Shown: piece after piece, positions 52,082 through 61,074 of the stretch
How the letters are laid out: each line of letters begins with the position of its first letter
Position numbering within the stretch: the stretch's first letter is position 1
DNA from: Aldersonia sp. NBC_00410
Lineage (GTDB): Bacteria; Actinomycetota; Actinomycetes; Mycobacteriales; Mycobacteriaceae
Assembly (NCBI RefSeq): GCF_026342035.1
Contig: NZ_JAPENM010000001.1
Span: 1 to 64,000, forward strand
Direction of reading: 5' to 3'
DNA: 64,000 nt
Program-made: the position numbers and the translations under genes
The notes under the pieces: generated by a model
Database searches by the model: none
What the model was told of the DNA's origin: nothing
The model's input: the letters and a program-made list of their open reading frames with translations, nothing else

Positions 52082-53867
52082 CGTTGTTCTCCTCCATCGT
52101 CTGCAGCCACATTTCCAACATGGCGACCTGCCACAGCGCGTTGCTGCCCAGCGTCGTACGCGCCTCGTTGGGCGCCGCGAGCAGCCGCTGGACCGCCTCC
52201 GGCCGGTAGATGGCCCGGTCCAGGGCGCTACGGCTACCGAGTGCGTCCCGCACCAGATCCAGCACCGCGCCGTCGAGGTGCCGGATCCCCGGTACGGGGA
52301 AGTACCCCTTTGTGCGGTCGATTATCGCGGACGGCAGCAATGCGCGGCTCGCGTCCTTGAGCACGCCCTTGCCGCCGGCGGCGAGTTTGAGCTCCGGTGG
52401 GCAGGTCGCGGCCAGTTCGACGAACTCGTGATCGAGGAACGGCACGCGCGCCTCCAGACCCCACGCCATCGTCATGTTGTCCACCCGTTTCACCGGGTCG
52501 TCGACGAGCATCACCGTGGTGTCCAGCCGCAGCGCCGCGTCCACGGAGGTCTCGGCGCCCGGCGCCGCATGATGCGCGGCGGCGAACTCACGGCTCGGGT
52601 CGTAGTCGAGGCCGTACTCGGACGTGATCAATGCGTTCACGTCCTGGTGCGAGCGGTCGAAGAACACCTTCGCGTAGGCCTCGGTGGTGTGGCTGCGGTC
52701 CACGCCCTGCAACGGTGGGTACCAGTCGTAACCGCCGAGGATCTCGTCGGCGCCCTGGCCGGACTGCACCACCTTCACCGACTTGCTGACCTCTTCCGAC
52801 AGCAGATAGAACGCCACGCAGTCGTGGCTGACCATCGGTTCGCTCATTGCCGCGACGGTGCGCGGCACCGCGGGCAGCAACCGGTCCGAGTCGATGTGGA
52901 TCTTGTGGTGGCTGGTGTCGAACGTCTCGGCGACCAGATCGGAGTAGGCGTACTCCTCCCCGGATTCACCTCCGGCGGAATCGAATCCGATGCTGAACGT
53001 CGCCAGGTCCCGCTGCCCCTGCTCCGCGAGCAGCGCGACGACGAGGCTCGAATCGATACCGCCGGACAGCAGCACGCCGACCGGCACATCGGCGACCATG
53101 CGGCGCGCCACCGCGGCGCGCAGCGAATCGAGCAGTGCCGCCTGCCAATCCAGCGCGGACCATCCAACGCGCTCGGGCGCGGGCGAGAAATCGGGCTGCC
53201 AGTACCGGCGACTCGTGGATTTACCGTGTGCGTCGATGGTGCGAATCGTGGCCGGCGGCAGTTTGCGCACCCCGTGATAAATGGTGTGCGGCGCGGGCAC
53301 CACGGAGTGAAACGTCAGGTAATGGTGCAGCGCGATCCGGTCGATCGAGGTGTCCACGTCTCCGGCCCGCAACAGGGCCGGGATCGAGGACGCGAACCTC
53401 AGCCGGCCCGGCGACTCGGCGAGATAGAGCGGCTTGATACCCAGCCGGTCGCGGGCGAGCGTGACGGTGCCCGAATCGTGCGACACGACGGCGAAGGCGA
53501 ACATCCCCTTGAACCGATCGACGCAGTGCGTGCCCCAGGCGTGAAAACCCTTGAGCACCACCTCACTGTCGGCGCTCGAGAAGAACCGGTAGCCGAGCCC
53601 GCGCAGTTCATCACGCAACTCTTGGTAGTTGTAGATGCAGCCGTTGAATACCAGAGTGAGCCCGAGTTCGCTGTCCACCATGGGCTGGCTGCCTCGGGTG
53701 GACAGATCGATAATCGAGAGCCTGCGGTGGCCGAACGCGACGGCACCGTGCTGATGCACCCCGGACCCGTCGGGCCCGCGCGGCGCCATGGCCGCGCACA
53801 TCCGGCCGACCGCGGCGATATCGGGTGCCGCCCCGTCGAACCGGACCTCCCCGCAGAGTCCGCACAT
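52065..53867 (-). CDS. Class II glutamine amidotransferase/asparagine synthase (N-acetylglutaminylglutamine-amide type)
   Basis: This 600-residue enzyme transfers ammonia from glutamine to an ATP-activated carboxylate. The N-terminal nucleophile is Cys2 (MCGLCGEVRFDG). PRGPDGSG, GHRRLSIIDLS and FNGCIYNYQELRDEL complete the glutaminase domain. The synthetase domain has the pyrophosphate loop LLSGGIDSSLV and SGQGADEILGGYDWY. The wording matches the subfamily that amidates N-acetylglutaminylglutamine in proteobacteria rather than plain AsnB. AGAAGGAGAT precedes ATG 53867, 11 bases after the fused ligase stop. The actual substrate is inferred. Confidence 0.88.
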   Translation of the reverse strand: MCGLCGEVRFDGAAPDIAAVGRMCAAMAPRGPDGSGVHQHGAVAFGHRRLSIIDLSTRGSQPMVDSELGLTLVFNGCIYNYQELRDELRGLGYRFFSSADSEVVLKGFHAWGTHCVDRFKGMFAFAVVSHDSGTVTLARDRLGIKPLYLAESPGRLRFASSIPALLRAGDVDTSIDRIALHHYLTFHSVVPAPHTIYHGVRKLPPATIRTIDAHGKSTSRRYWQPDFSPAPERVGWSALDWQAALLDSLRAAVARRMVADVPVGVLLSGGIDSSLVVALLAEQGQRDLATFSIGFDSAGGESGEEYAYSDLVAETFDTSHHKIHIDSDRLLPAVPRTVAAMSEPMVSHDCVAFYLLSEEVSKSVKVVQSGQGADEILGGYDWYPPLQGVDRSHTTEAYAKVFFDRSHQDVNALITSEYGLDYDPSREFAAAHHAAPGAETSVDAALRLDTTVMLVDDPVKRVDNMTMAWGLEARVPFLDHEFVELAATCPPELKLAAGGKGVLKDASRALLPSAIIDRTKGYFPVPGIRHLDGAVLDLVRDALGSRSALDRAIYRPEAVQRLLAAPNEARTTLGSNALWQVAMLEMWLQTMEENNVGGGG

Positions 53868-53878
53868 TCGATCTCCTT

Positions 53879-56461
53879 CTACTCGAGGATCCAGGTGTCC
53901 TTGCCGCCACCGCCTTTGGAGGAGTTGACGATCATGCTGCCCGCCGGCGCCACTCGGGTCAGCGCCGCCTGCGCAACGCGTGCGGTCGGGCCGGCGGGCC
54001 CGGGACGCAGGTGCACGAACGCACGCAGATCGACGTGGTGCGGGTGGAACCCGGTGCCGTCGAAGGTCGGATGGGTGGACAGCGCCACGACGTCCTGGGC
54101 GATGAATCGTTCCGGCTGCGCGAGCAATTCGAGCCGTCGAGCGTTGAGTTCGGCCTCCGACGATTCCGGTCCGATGGTGATGCCGTACCCGCCGAAGCCG
54201 TCCACCGGCTTGACCACGAGTTGATCGAGCCGTTCGAGCACATAGTCGCGCTGGTCGCGTTCGGCGCACAGATAGGTGCGCACCTGCTCGAGCAGTGGCA
54301 CTTGTCCAAGATAGTACGAGATGAGCTGCGGGACATAAGCATACACAGCCTTGTCGTCGCCCACACCGTTGCCGAGTGCGTTTGCGATAGTGAGTCGCCC
54401 ATGGCGTACCGCGTCGAGCAGGCCGGCGCGCAACGGTTTTCCGTCGCGCCCGATCGAGGACAGCAGCATGTCCTCCTGCATGCGCACATAGAGGACGTCG
54501 ATCCGATCCGAGCGCGAGCCGTTGTGCAAATGCAACACGCCGTCGACTACGGCCAGATCCTGCGTGCGCACCAGCGGGAGCTTGGCGCGCTCGGCAAGCA
54601 TCTTGTGCTCGAACCACGCCGAGTCCTCCCAGCCCGAGCTGAGCATGGCGACGCAGACATCGTCGGGCGCGGCGGGCGGCGCGGCGGCCAGCAGAGTATC
54701 GCGGATCATGTCCGGCATTCCCGACACATCGCGCACCGGCGGCATCGGGATGTCGACGGCCACGTCGGTCATGAGTGCGCGGTTGGCCATGGCGTAGCCG
54801 ATGCCGGAGGGCACTCGCAGGTTGTCCTCCAGCACCAGCCAGCGACCGTCGCCGGAACACACCAGGTCGACGCCGCAGATATGCGCCCGCACAGCGGAAT
54901 TCGCTGCGCAGCGACCGCTGTCGCGCAACCCCGGGGCGCGATCGATGACCTCCTCGGGCATGATCCCGTCGCGCACCACGGCCCGCTCGGAGTAGACGTC
55001 GGCGATGAAGGCGTCGAGCGCGAGCGCCCGCTGTTCCAGTCCGGGCACCAGGGCTTCCCATTGCTGCGCGGTGATGATCCGCGGCAGCACGTCCATCGGG
55101 AACAGTTGCGCGCGGCCCTCGCCGCTCACCCGGAAGGTCATGCCCTGCACGCTCTGTTCGTGTTCGATCGCGACCTGCAGCTGCCGCAGCGCCGCCGAGC
55201 CGAGGCCCGCTGCCCCGGTAAGAACTTCGACGTACTCGGGACGCGGTCGGCCGTCCGGCTGTACCGCCTCGTCGTACCCCGTGTCGTTGCGCTCCACGAC
55301 AATCGGCACGTAGCCGTGCAGCAGCGTGCGGTCCGGGTCGTTCACCTTGGGCAGCGACGTTTCCAGGCTCGCCGTCTCCTCGGTCAGCAGATCGACGACG
55401 TCGGTGAGCCTGCCGCGCCTGCGCAGCGCCCGACGCTGCCGCGAGGCCGAGCTGCCCAGCTCGAGCGCGCGCTCGGTCAGCACCGCGATCTCGTCCCAAT
55501 CACCGTTGGCATCCAACTGGTCGCGCAACTCGTCGACCAGGCCCCACACGATTTCGGCCGCCGGACGCGGAGCGGGCACCGCGACGTCGACGAGATCGCC
55601 CTCCAGCCCGGACCTCGCGGCCCGCCACAGCGCGGCACGGCCGAGCGTCGGTGAGATCACCAGCGGTGCGACCCCGGCCCTGCTGCGCGCGAGCTCGCGC
55701 TCGACCAACGCCCGGAACAGACCGGCCACCAGCACCACCGTGTCCACGCTCGGACAGCTGTCGCAGATACGCAGTTCCAGCGTCGGCAATTTCGCGGAGG
55801 GTCGCACGTCGTAATAGACCATGCCCGGATCGGTGATGACGCCGCTGGCCACCAGGTCGACAATGATCGCGTCGTACTCGGCCGCCGACCCGGCGGGCGG
55901 CGCGACGCCGGTAGTCGGCCAGCGCTGCCAGATGAGCGTGCGCGCACTCGCGTAGCCGGTGTCGGTGCCGTCCGACCAGAACGGCGAGCTGGCACTCAGT
56001 GCGAGGAAGATCGGCAGGTAGGGCGCCACCCGGTTCGCGACCAGCACGGCCTCGTCCCGGTCGGGCAGCTCGACATGCACCTGGGTGCCGCAGATCAGTT
56101 GTTCGCGCGCGAGCAGTTGGTAATCGGCGAGCATGCGCCGGTAGCGCGGCGTCTCGGTCACTTCCATCTCGGCCGGTACCGCGAGCGGGACCGCGCCCGC
56201 CGCGACAACGCCGAGCCCGATCTCGGCCGCCGCGGTGCGCATGATCCTGCGGTGCGTGACCAGATCGGCACGCAGCGCGGTGAGATCGGTATGCACCGCG
56301 CTGTTGGTCTCGATGACGCAGCGCTGCAATTCCGCGACGTACGCGGCGCCGGCGAGCCGGTCGAGCAACTCGGAGGCTCGGGGAGTCAGACGCCGGGTCA
56401 CGGCGTCGATCAGGTGAAACTCCTCCTCAACGCCGATCTTGCGGCGCACCTCGGCGGACAT
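53879..56461 (-). CDS. Fused carboxylate-amine ligase (GCS2) and circularly permuted ATP-grasp protein
   Basis: This 860-residue fusion has two ligase-type domains. Residues 1-365 resemble the YbdK/GCS2 glutamate-cysteine-ligase family: RKIGVEEEFHLID, IETNSAVHTDL, GTQVHVELPDRDEA and LELRICDSCPSVDTV. Residues 380-860 are a type 2 circularly permuted ATP-grasp domain, with LFPMDVLPRIITAQQWE, ALDAFIADVYSERAV, LEDNLRVPSGIGYAM, DVLYVRMQEDML and VVKPVDGFGGYGITIGPE. Each half could form an ATP-dependent peptide or amide bond. It leads the operon amidotransferase-peptidase-lipoproteins. Neither half has an assigned substrate. Confidence 0.87.
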   Translation of the reverse strand: MSAEVRRKIGVEEEFHLIDAVTRRLTPRASELLDRLAGAAYVAELQRCVIETNSAVHTDLTALRADLVTHRRIMRTAAAEIGLGVVAAGAVPLAVPAEMEVTETPRYRRMLADYQLLAREQLICGTQVHVELPDRDEAVLVANRVAPYLPIFLALSASSPFWSDGTDTGYASARTLIWQRWPTTGVAPPAGSAAEYDAIIVDLVASGVITDPGMVYYDVRPSAKLPTLELRICDSCPSVDTVVLVAGLFRALVERELARSRAGVAPLVISPTLGRAALWRAARSGLEGDLVDVAVPAPRPAAEIVWGLVDELRDQLDANGDWDEIAVLTERALELGSSASRQRRALRRRGRLTDVVDLLTEETASLETSLPKVNDPDRTLLHGYVPIVVERNDTGYDEAVQPDGRPRPEYVEVLTGAAGLGSAALRQLQVAIEHEQSVQGMTFRVSGEGRAQLFPMDVLPRIITAQQWEALVPGLEQRALALDAFIADVYSERAVVRDGIMPEEVIDRAPGLRDSGRCAANSAVRAHICGVDLVCSGDGRWLVLEDNLRVPSGIGYAMANRALMTDVAVDIPMPPVRDVSGMPDMIRDTLLAAAPPAAPDDVCVAMLSSGWEDSAWFEHKMLAERAKLPLVRTQDLAVVDGVLHLHNGSRSDRIDVLYVRMQEDMLLSSIGRDGKPLRAGLLDAVRHGRLTIANALGNGVGDDKAVYAYVPQLISYYLGQVPLLEQVRTYLCAERDQRDYVLERLDQLVVKPVDGFGGYGITIGPESSEAELNARRLELLAQPERFIAQDVVALSTHPTFDGTGFHPHHVDLRAFVHLRPGPAGPTARVAQAALTRVAPAGSMIVNSSKGGGGKDTWILE

Positions 56462-56480
56462 CGGCCAAGGCTAACGACGC

Positions 56481-56502
56481 GACGTGACGCGGGCGTTACG
56501 TC
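56481..56502 (-). terminator. Candidate hairpin between the winged-helix gene and the ligase fusion
   Basis: GACGTGACG and CGTTACGTC can pair over 9 bp with one G-T wobble around a CGGG loop. It lies 59 bases past the winged-helix stop and just upstream of the ligase fusion start. It could end the upstream unit or lie in the fusion gene leader. Confidence 0.35.
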
Positions 56503-56560
56503 TTGGCGGCGGACCGAATCCGTGGGCAACGGGCATCTTCACAACGTACTCGAGAAACGC

Positions 56561-57679
56561 TCACTCGGTAGGCAGGAGCTCAAAGGCCGGCGCTTTCCCC
56601 GGTTCGAGGAAGGCGAGCAGCCGCCTGCCCTCGGCCTCGATCGCGCTCGCGCCACGCTTGCTGATCCGGCCGACCGGCCGGATCACGAGCCGGGCGTTCG
56701 CGGCATCGGCATCGATCCGGTACCAGGCCGCCACGTACCCGTCGAACAGCACCGGCGAGGGCGCGTAGGCGAGCGACTGCGGCACCTTCGTCGCGGCTTC
56801 GGTTGCCACCCGCGCACGGTCCTGATGGGACAGCAGCGCGTTGTCGTAGACCCCGAGATAACGCACCGGGGCGGGCAGATCGGGGTCGGCGAGTTCGGCG
56901 TCCGCCGCGTCGTAGAGCACTCTGCCGCGCTCGTCGCGGTAGCTACGGACCCGGTCGCCCAACCGTCCGATCACCTCGCGCAGCCCGGTCAACCGTGACC
57001 AGGTCTGCATGTCCATCGTGGACGCGGGACCGAATGCGCGCAGGTACCGCAGTAGCAGCTCCTCGACCGGATAATCCTCGAGCGGCCTGCCCAGCCACGC
57101 TTCGGTTCGTGCCCAGCGCGGCCGCTCGTTGTGCCCCCATTTCCCGCGCGGCGGCGTCTGCAGCACCGGCAACAGGTACAGCAGTGCCTGCATCACTGCG
57201 CCGGGATCGCGGTCGGGCCACTCCGCGGCGCAGCGCTTGCGCAGCTCGCTCGACGAGATCGGCTCGTCGCCGATCAGCTGCTGCGCCCGGGCCCGCACGT
57301 CCTCGCGTTCCATCCCGACCGTGGCGCCGAAGAAGAACCCCTTACGGAACGGTGCCTTCTCCAGTTCGGGTTGGATCAGCGGCGCGATTCGGACCGCATC
57401 GTCGGCGGTAACCAAGTGAATCGTGCCGCGCATCAACGTGATCCGGACCAGGCTTCGGTCGTCGAGACCGGCCGAGACGGCCGCCGGGTCGAAGCCGGCG
57501 ATCCGGCTCCACAGCCCGATGAACGGAGGACGCACCTCTTGCGCCTGCAGTCCGACCAGGTGCGTGCACATCTCGTCGGTGCTGCGCGACGAGCGTTCGA
57601 GCAGGTGCTGACGCGCGAGCAGCGTGCGGTTGAGCACCCGGTTCGACAGCACCGGGTTCGGCGTCGGCGGGGTGGCCAC
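56561..57679 (-). CDS. Winged-helix protein of the AlkZ/YcaQ-like DNA glycosylase family
   Basis: This 372-residue protein has the HTH_42 (AlkZ-like) layout. RQHLLERSSRSTDEMCTHLVGLQAQE carries the Q-x-Q motif at the position of the catalytic glutamines. LVRITLMRGTIHLVTADD and the C-terminal PVLFDGYVAAWYRID also match. Characterised relatives unhook interstrand crosslinks or remove bulky alkyl purines. Function here is inferred. It begins 9 bases after the quinone reductase stop and is probably co-transcribed with it. Confidence 0.82.
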   Translation of the reverse strand: MATPPTPNPVLSNRVLNRTLLARQHLLERSSRSTDEMCTHLVGLQAQEVRPPFIGLWSRIAGFDPAAVSAGLDDRSLVRITLMRGTIHLVTADDAVRIAPLIQPELEKAPFRKGFFFGATVGMEREDVRARAQQLIGDEPISSSELRKRCAAEWPDRDPGAVMQALLYLLPVLQTPPRGKWGHNERPRWARTEAWLGRPLEDYPVEELLLRYLRAFGPASTMDMQTWSRLTGLREVIGRLGDRVRSYRDERGRVLYDAADAELADPDLPAPVRYLGVYDNALLSHQDRARVATEAATKVPQSLAYAPSPVLFDGYVAAWYRIDADAANARLVIRPVGRISKRGASAIEAEGRRLLAFLEPGKAPAFELLPTE

Positions 57680-57688
57680 TGCGCCGAC

Positions 57689-58663
57689 CTATCGGACTTC
57701 GAGCACGACCTTGCCGAGCGCGCCGCGGTTCTCCAGCGCCGCGATCGCAGCGCCTGCCTCGCCCAACGGGTATGTCGAGGTCTCCGGTGCGGGGATCGTG
57801 CCGGCAGCCAGCAGCGGCTCGATCCGCTCCCACTGCTTGGCCAGCAGAGTCCGGTCGTGCATCCACCAGTCGCCCCAACCGACGCCGATGACCTCGACGT
57901 TCTTGAGCAGCAGGCGGTTCACCTTCACGGTGGGAATGTCACCGCCGGTGAATCCGAGGACCAGCACTCGGCCGCCGCGCCGCAGCGAGCGGATGCTGTC
58001 GGTGAACCGGTCCCCACCGACCGGGTCGACGACAATGTCGACGCCCTGCCCGTCGGTGAGTTCCTTGACCTTGTCGAGCCAGCCGTCGACGAGCACCACG
58101 TCGTTCGCCCCGGCGGCGCGCGCGACCTCGGCCTTTTCCTCGGTGCTGACGACCGCGATCGTGCGGGCCGCACCGAACGCCGGCGCGAGCCGCAGCGCGG
58201 ACGTGCCAATCCCGCCGGCAGCTCCGTGCACGAGCACGGTGTCGCCTTCCTGCAGGCGACCGCGGACGTTGTAGGCGAAGTCCATGGTGAGGTCGTTGAA
58301 CAGCAGGCCGGCACCGGCCGCCATCGGCACGCTGTCCGGCAGCGGGAACGCCAGAATCGACGGCACCACAGCGACCTCGGCCATGCCACTGCCGAGCGCG
58401 GTCAGCGCCGCGACGCGGTCACCGGCCTTGACCAGCGCGCCCTCGGGCGCGGTGCGGACGATGCCGGACACCTCGCCGCCGGGAACGAAGGGCAGCTCCG
58501 GCTTGTACTGGTAGAGCCCGCGACTCATCAGCGCATCGGGAAACGCGACCCCGGCCGCGTGCACGTCGATCACCACGTCATCCGGCGAAGCAGCCGGTTC
58601 GTCGATTTCGACGAGCTCGACCGACTCCGGTCCTTCGAGCTTGGTCACGTGGATGGCACGCAT
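57689..58663 (-). CDS. NADPH:quinone oxidoreductase (zinc-independent MDR)
   Basis: This 324-residue medium-chain reductase has FVPGGEVSGIV, the nucleotide loop VLVHGAAGGIGTSALRLA and VLVLGFTGGDIPTVKVNRLLLKNVEVIGV, typical of quinone oxidoreductases. No structural zinc cysteines are present. It probably reduces quinones or enones with NADPH. It is divergent from the zinc alcohol dehydrogenase across a 152-base region and precedes the winged-helix gene. Confidence 0.9.
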   Translation of the reverse strand: MRAIHVTKLEGPESVELVEIDEPAASPDDVVIDVHAAGVAFPDALMSRGLYQYKPELPFVPGGEVSGIVRTAPEGALVKAGDRVAALTALGSGMAEVAVVPSILAFPLPDSVPMAAGAGLLFNDLTMDFAYNVRGRLQEGDTVLVHGAAGGIGTSALRLAPAFGAARTIAVVSTEEKAEVARAAGANDVVLVDGWLDKVKELTDGQGVDIVVDPVGGDRFTDSIRSLRRGGRVLVLGFTGGDIPTVKVNRLLLKNVEVIGVGWGDWWMHDRTLLAKQWERIEPLLAAGTIPAPETSTYPLGEAGAAIAALENRGALGKVVLEVR

Positions 58664-58815
58664 GAGCTTCCTCTCTCTCCCGGGGGCAACTAACGCGAAC
58701 AGTACTCACGGTGCCGTGCCGATCGCGGTGACCCACTAGTCGCGTCGAGGGGCCCGATCCCGGGCGAAGTTCCGAAAAGTGGGCGGTGACGAGCGGGTGG
58801 ACGTACATTCCGATC

Positions 58816-59832
58816 ATGTCCGCCGGCGACACGATGCGGGCCTGGCAGGTGCAGCGGCCCGGCCCGATGCGCTCGAACCCGTTGCGCCGCAGCCGTATCG
58901 CCATTCCCGTGCCTGCCCCCGACGAGCTGTTGGTGCGGGTGCGGTGCTGCGGCGTGTGTCGGACCGACCTGCACGTCGCCGAGGGCGATCTCGCTGTGCA
59001 CCGCGAGCATGTCGTACCCGGGCACGAGGTGGTCGGCGAGGTCGTCGCGACCGGCGACGCGGTCACCGAGTTCGCGGCAGGGGCACTGGTCGGCGTCGCG
59101 TGGCTGCGGCATACCTGCGGGCAGTGCCGCTACTGCCGGCGCGGCGCCGAGAATCTTTGTCCGCAGTCGCGCTACACCGGCTGGGATTGCGACGGTGGCT
59201 ACGCGGAGTACGCCGTCGCCCCCGCCGCGTACGTCCACCCGCTGCCGATCGGATACCGCGATATCGAGCTCGCTCCGCTGCTGTGTGCAGGCATCATCGG
59301 CTACCGCGCGCTGGTCTCCGCAGCGCTGCCGCCGGGCGGACGGCTCGGTATCTACGGCTTCGGTGGCAGTGCGCATATCTGTGCTCAGGTCGCGATCGCG
59401 CAAGTCGCCGAAGTGCATGTCATGACCCGAGGGGCAGCCGCGCGCGAACTCGCCCTGCAACTCGGTGCCGCCTCCGCGCAGGGCTCGGACGATCCACCGC
59501 CGGTGCCACTGGACTCGGCGATCCTGTTCGCCCCGGCAGGCGGGCTGGTGCTGCCCGCGTTGGCAGCACTCGACCGCGGTGGGACGCTCGCCGTCGCCGG
59601 CATCCACCTCACCGACATCCCCGCGCTGAACTATCAGCGGCACCTGTTCCAGGAGCGGCGGCTGCGCTCGGTCACCTCGAACACCCGCGCCGACGCCAGG
59701 GAGTTCCTCGCGTTCGTCGCCGAGCACCGGATCCGGCTGAGCACGACGGAGTATCCGCTCGACGCGGCGGACCGTGCGCTCACCGACCTGGCGGAGGGCC
59801 GGGTCACGGGCGCGGCCGTGCTGATGCCCTAA
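58816..59832 (+). CDS. adhA: Zinc-dependent alcohol dehydrogenase (AdhA-like)
   Basis: This 338-residue enzyme oxidises a primary alcohol or reduces an aldehyde with NAD(P). The catalytic zinc ligands are in [14 protein letters not shown] and PGHEVVGEV. The structural zinc cysteines are in [15 protein letters not shown]. The nucleotide loop is [18 protein letters not shown] at 58816 ([10 protein letters not shown]) was preferred to GTG at 58786. It resembles Rv1862. The last four bases overlap the convergent polymerase gene. Substrate unknown. Confidence 0.9.
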   Translation: MSAGDTMRAWQVQRPGPMRSNPLRRSRIAIPVPAPDELLVRVRCCGVCRTDLHVAEGDLAVHREHVVPGHEVVGEVVATGDAVTEFAAGALVGVAWLRHTCGQCRYCRRGAENLCPQSRYTGWDCDGGYAEYAVAPAAYVHPLPIGYRDIELAPLLCAGIIGYRALVSAALPPGGRLGIYGFGGSAHICAQVAIAQVAEVHVMTRGAAARELALQLGAASAQGSDDPPPVPLDSAILFAPAGGLVLPALAALDRGGTLAVAGIHLTDIPALNYQRHLFQERRLRSVTSNTRADAREFLAFVAEHRIRLSTTEYPLDAADRALTDLAEGRVTGAAVLMP

Positions 59833-60890
59833 GCGTCCGTGTCGATGTCGGTGAGGTCGACCCGGACGCCGAGCAGCCGCACCGGGCGGTCGAGCGGGAA
59901 CAATTCGAGCAACGAAGCGGCGGTGGTGACGATCTCGTCCACGTCGGTCGACGCGCTGGGCAGCTTGCGCGCGTGGCTGCTGGTGAAGAAACTCGCCGTC
60001 CGCACCGTGACCGCAACCCGTTCGACACTGCGCCCGGCCGCCACCACCTCGTGCGCGACCGCCGCCGCGAGTTCTTCGACGCCCGCCGTGATCTCGGCGG
60101 GGTCGGTGAGATCGCGGGGGAATGTGCGGGAGTGGCTGCGGCCGCGCGGTATCCGCGGTTCGGTGTGCACCTCGGTACGCCCCGTACCCGCGCCGAGCAG
60201 GTGCAACCACGGCCCGGTACGCGCACCGAACCCCGCGGCGAGCGCAGCGGGGTCGGCCGCGGCCAGCTCACCCACCGTGGCGATGCCGATCGCTGCGAGG
60301 CGCTTCGCGGTCCGGGCGCCGACACCCCACAGCGCGTCCGGCGCCCGCTCGGACATCACGGTGTCCCAGTTCTGCGCGGTCAGCCGGAACACCCCCGTGC
60401 GCGTCGGCGCACCGGCTCCCTTCGGCTTCACGAACCCGGTGGCGAGCTTCGCGCGATGGGTGTTGTCACCCACCCCGACCGAGCAGCGCAGTCCGGTCTG
60501 CTCGTCGACCCGAGCGCGGATGCGCTGCGCGAGGGTCTCCGGATCGTCGGTTTCCACGCCGAGGAATGCCTCGTCCCAGCCGAGCACCTCGACGTTGCCG
60601 AACTCGCGTAGGACGTCCATCACCTGCTCGGATGCGCGCTCGTAGGTGTCGTGGTCGACCGCGAGGAACGCCGCGTCGGGGCATCGCCGTGCCGCCGAAC
60701 GCAGCGGCATTCCGGCGCGCACGCCGTGCTCGCGCGCCTCGTAGGAGGCACAGGTCACCACGGTGCGAGACTGCGTCGGATCCCCCGACCCGCCGACGAT
60801 CACCGGCCGGGCGGCCAGTTCAGGATGACGCAGCCGCTCGACCGCCGCCTGGAATTGGTCCAGGTCGACGTGCAAGATCCACGCGGTCAT
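59829..60890 (-). CDS. dinB: DNA polymerase IV (Y-family)
   Basis: This 353-residue translesion polymerase shows the catalytic motifs [14 protein letters not shown] and [11 protein letters not shown], the finger motif [17 protein letters not shown], the HhH region [23 protein letters not shown] and a little-finger domain with [17 protein letters not shown] at 60890 (MTAWILHVD) was chosen over upstream ATGs at 60911 and 60914. The protein ends DIDTDA, without an evident QLxLF-type clamp-binding tail. Confidence 0.9.
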   Translation of the reverse strand: MTAWILHVDLDQFQAAVERLRHPELAARPVIVGGSGDPTQSRTVVTCASYEAREHGVRAGMPLRSAARRCPDAAFLAVDHDTYERASEQVMDVLREFGNVEVLGWDEAFLGVETDDPETLAQRIRARVDEQTGLRCSVGVGDNTHRAKLATGFVKPKGAGAPTRTGVFRLTAQNWDTVMSERAPDALWGVGARTAKRLAAIGIATVGELAAADPAALAAGFGARTGPWLHLLGAGTGRTEVHTEPRIPRGRSHSRTFPRDLTDPAEITAGVEELAAAVAHEVVAAGRSVERVAVTVRTASFFTSSHARKLPSASTDVDEIVTTAASLLELFPLDRPVRLLGVRVDLTDIDTDA

Positions 60891-61074
60891 CCGGCCTCCC
60901 GGTTCCATCATCACCTGCCGTCATCGCGTCCGGGCGGGCTCGAAATCATCGGGCAGATCGGCGATCGCTGCCGCGGAAAGTCCGGCGACGCACGTACAGT
61001 CTGCTAGCGAAGCTTTGGGGCGTTCCGCAAGCGCCTGGCGCTGACGGTCACCGCCAGTCTGTGAAGGAGGACTC

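Noticed and set aside
53868-55499. A 5' extension of the amidotransferase frame to 55499
   Set aside because: The extension overlaps the ligase fusion gene on the same strand, is low-complexity Arg/Ala sequence, and the class II enzyme must begin with Met-Cys at 53867 to expose its nucleophile.
58664-58815. A 5-bp GC inverted repeat (GCCCG/CGGGC) near 58755
   Set aside because: Arms this short are expected by chance in DNA of this GC content, and nothing else supports an operator there.
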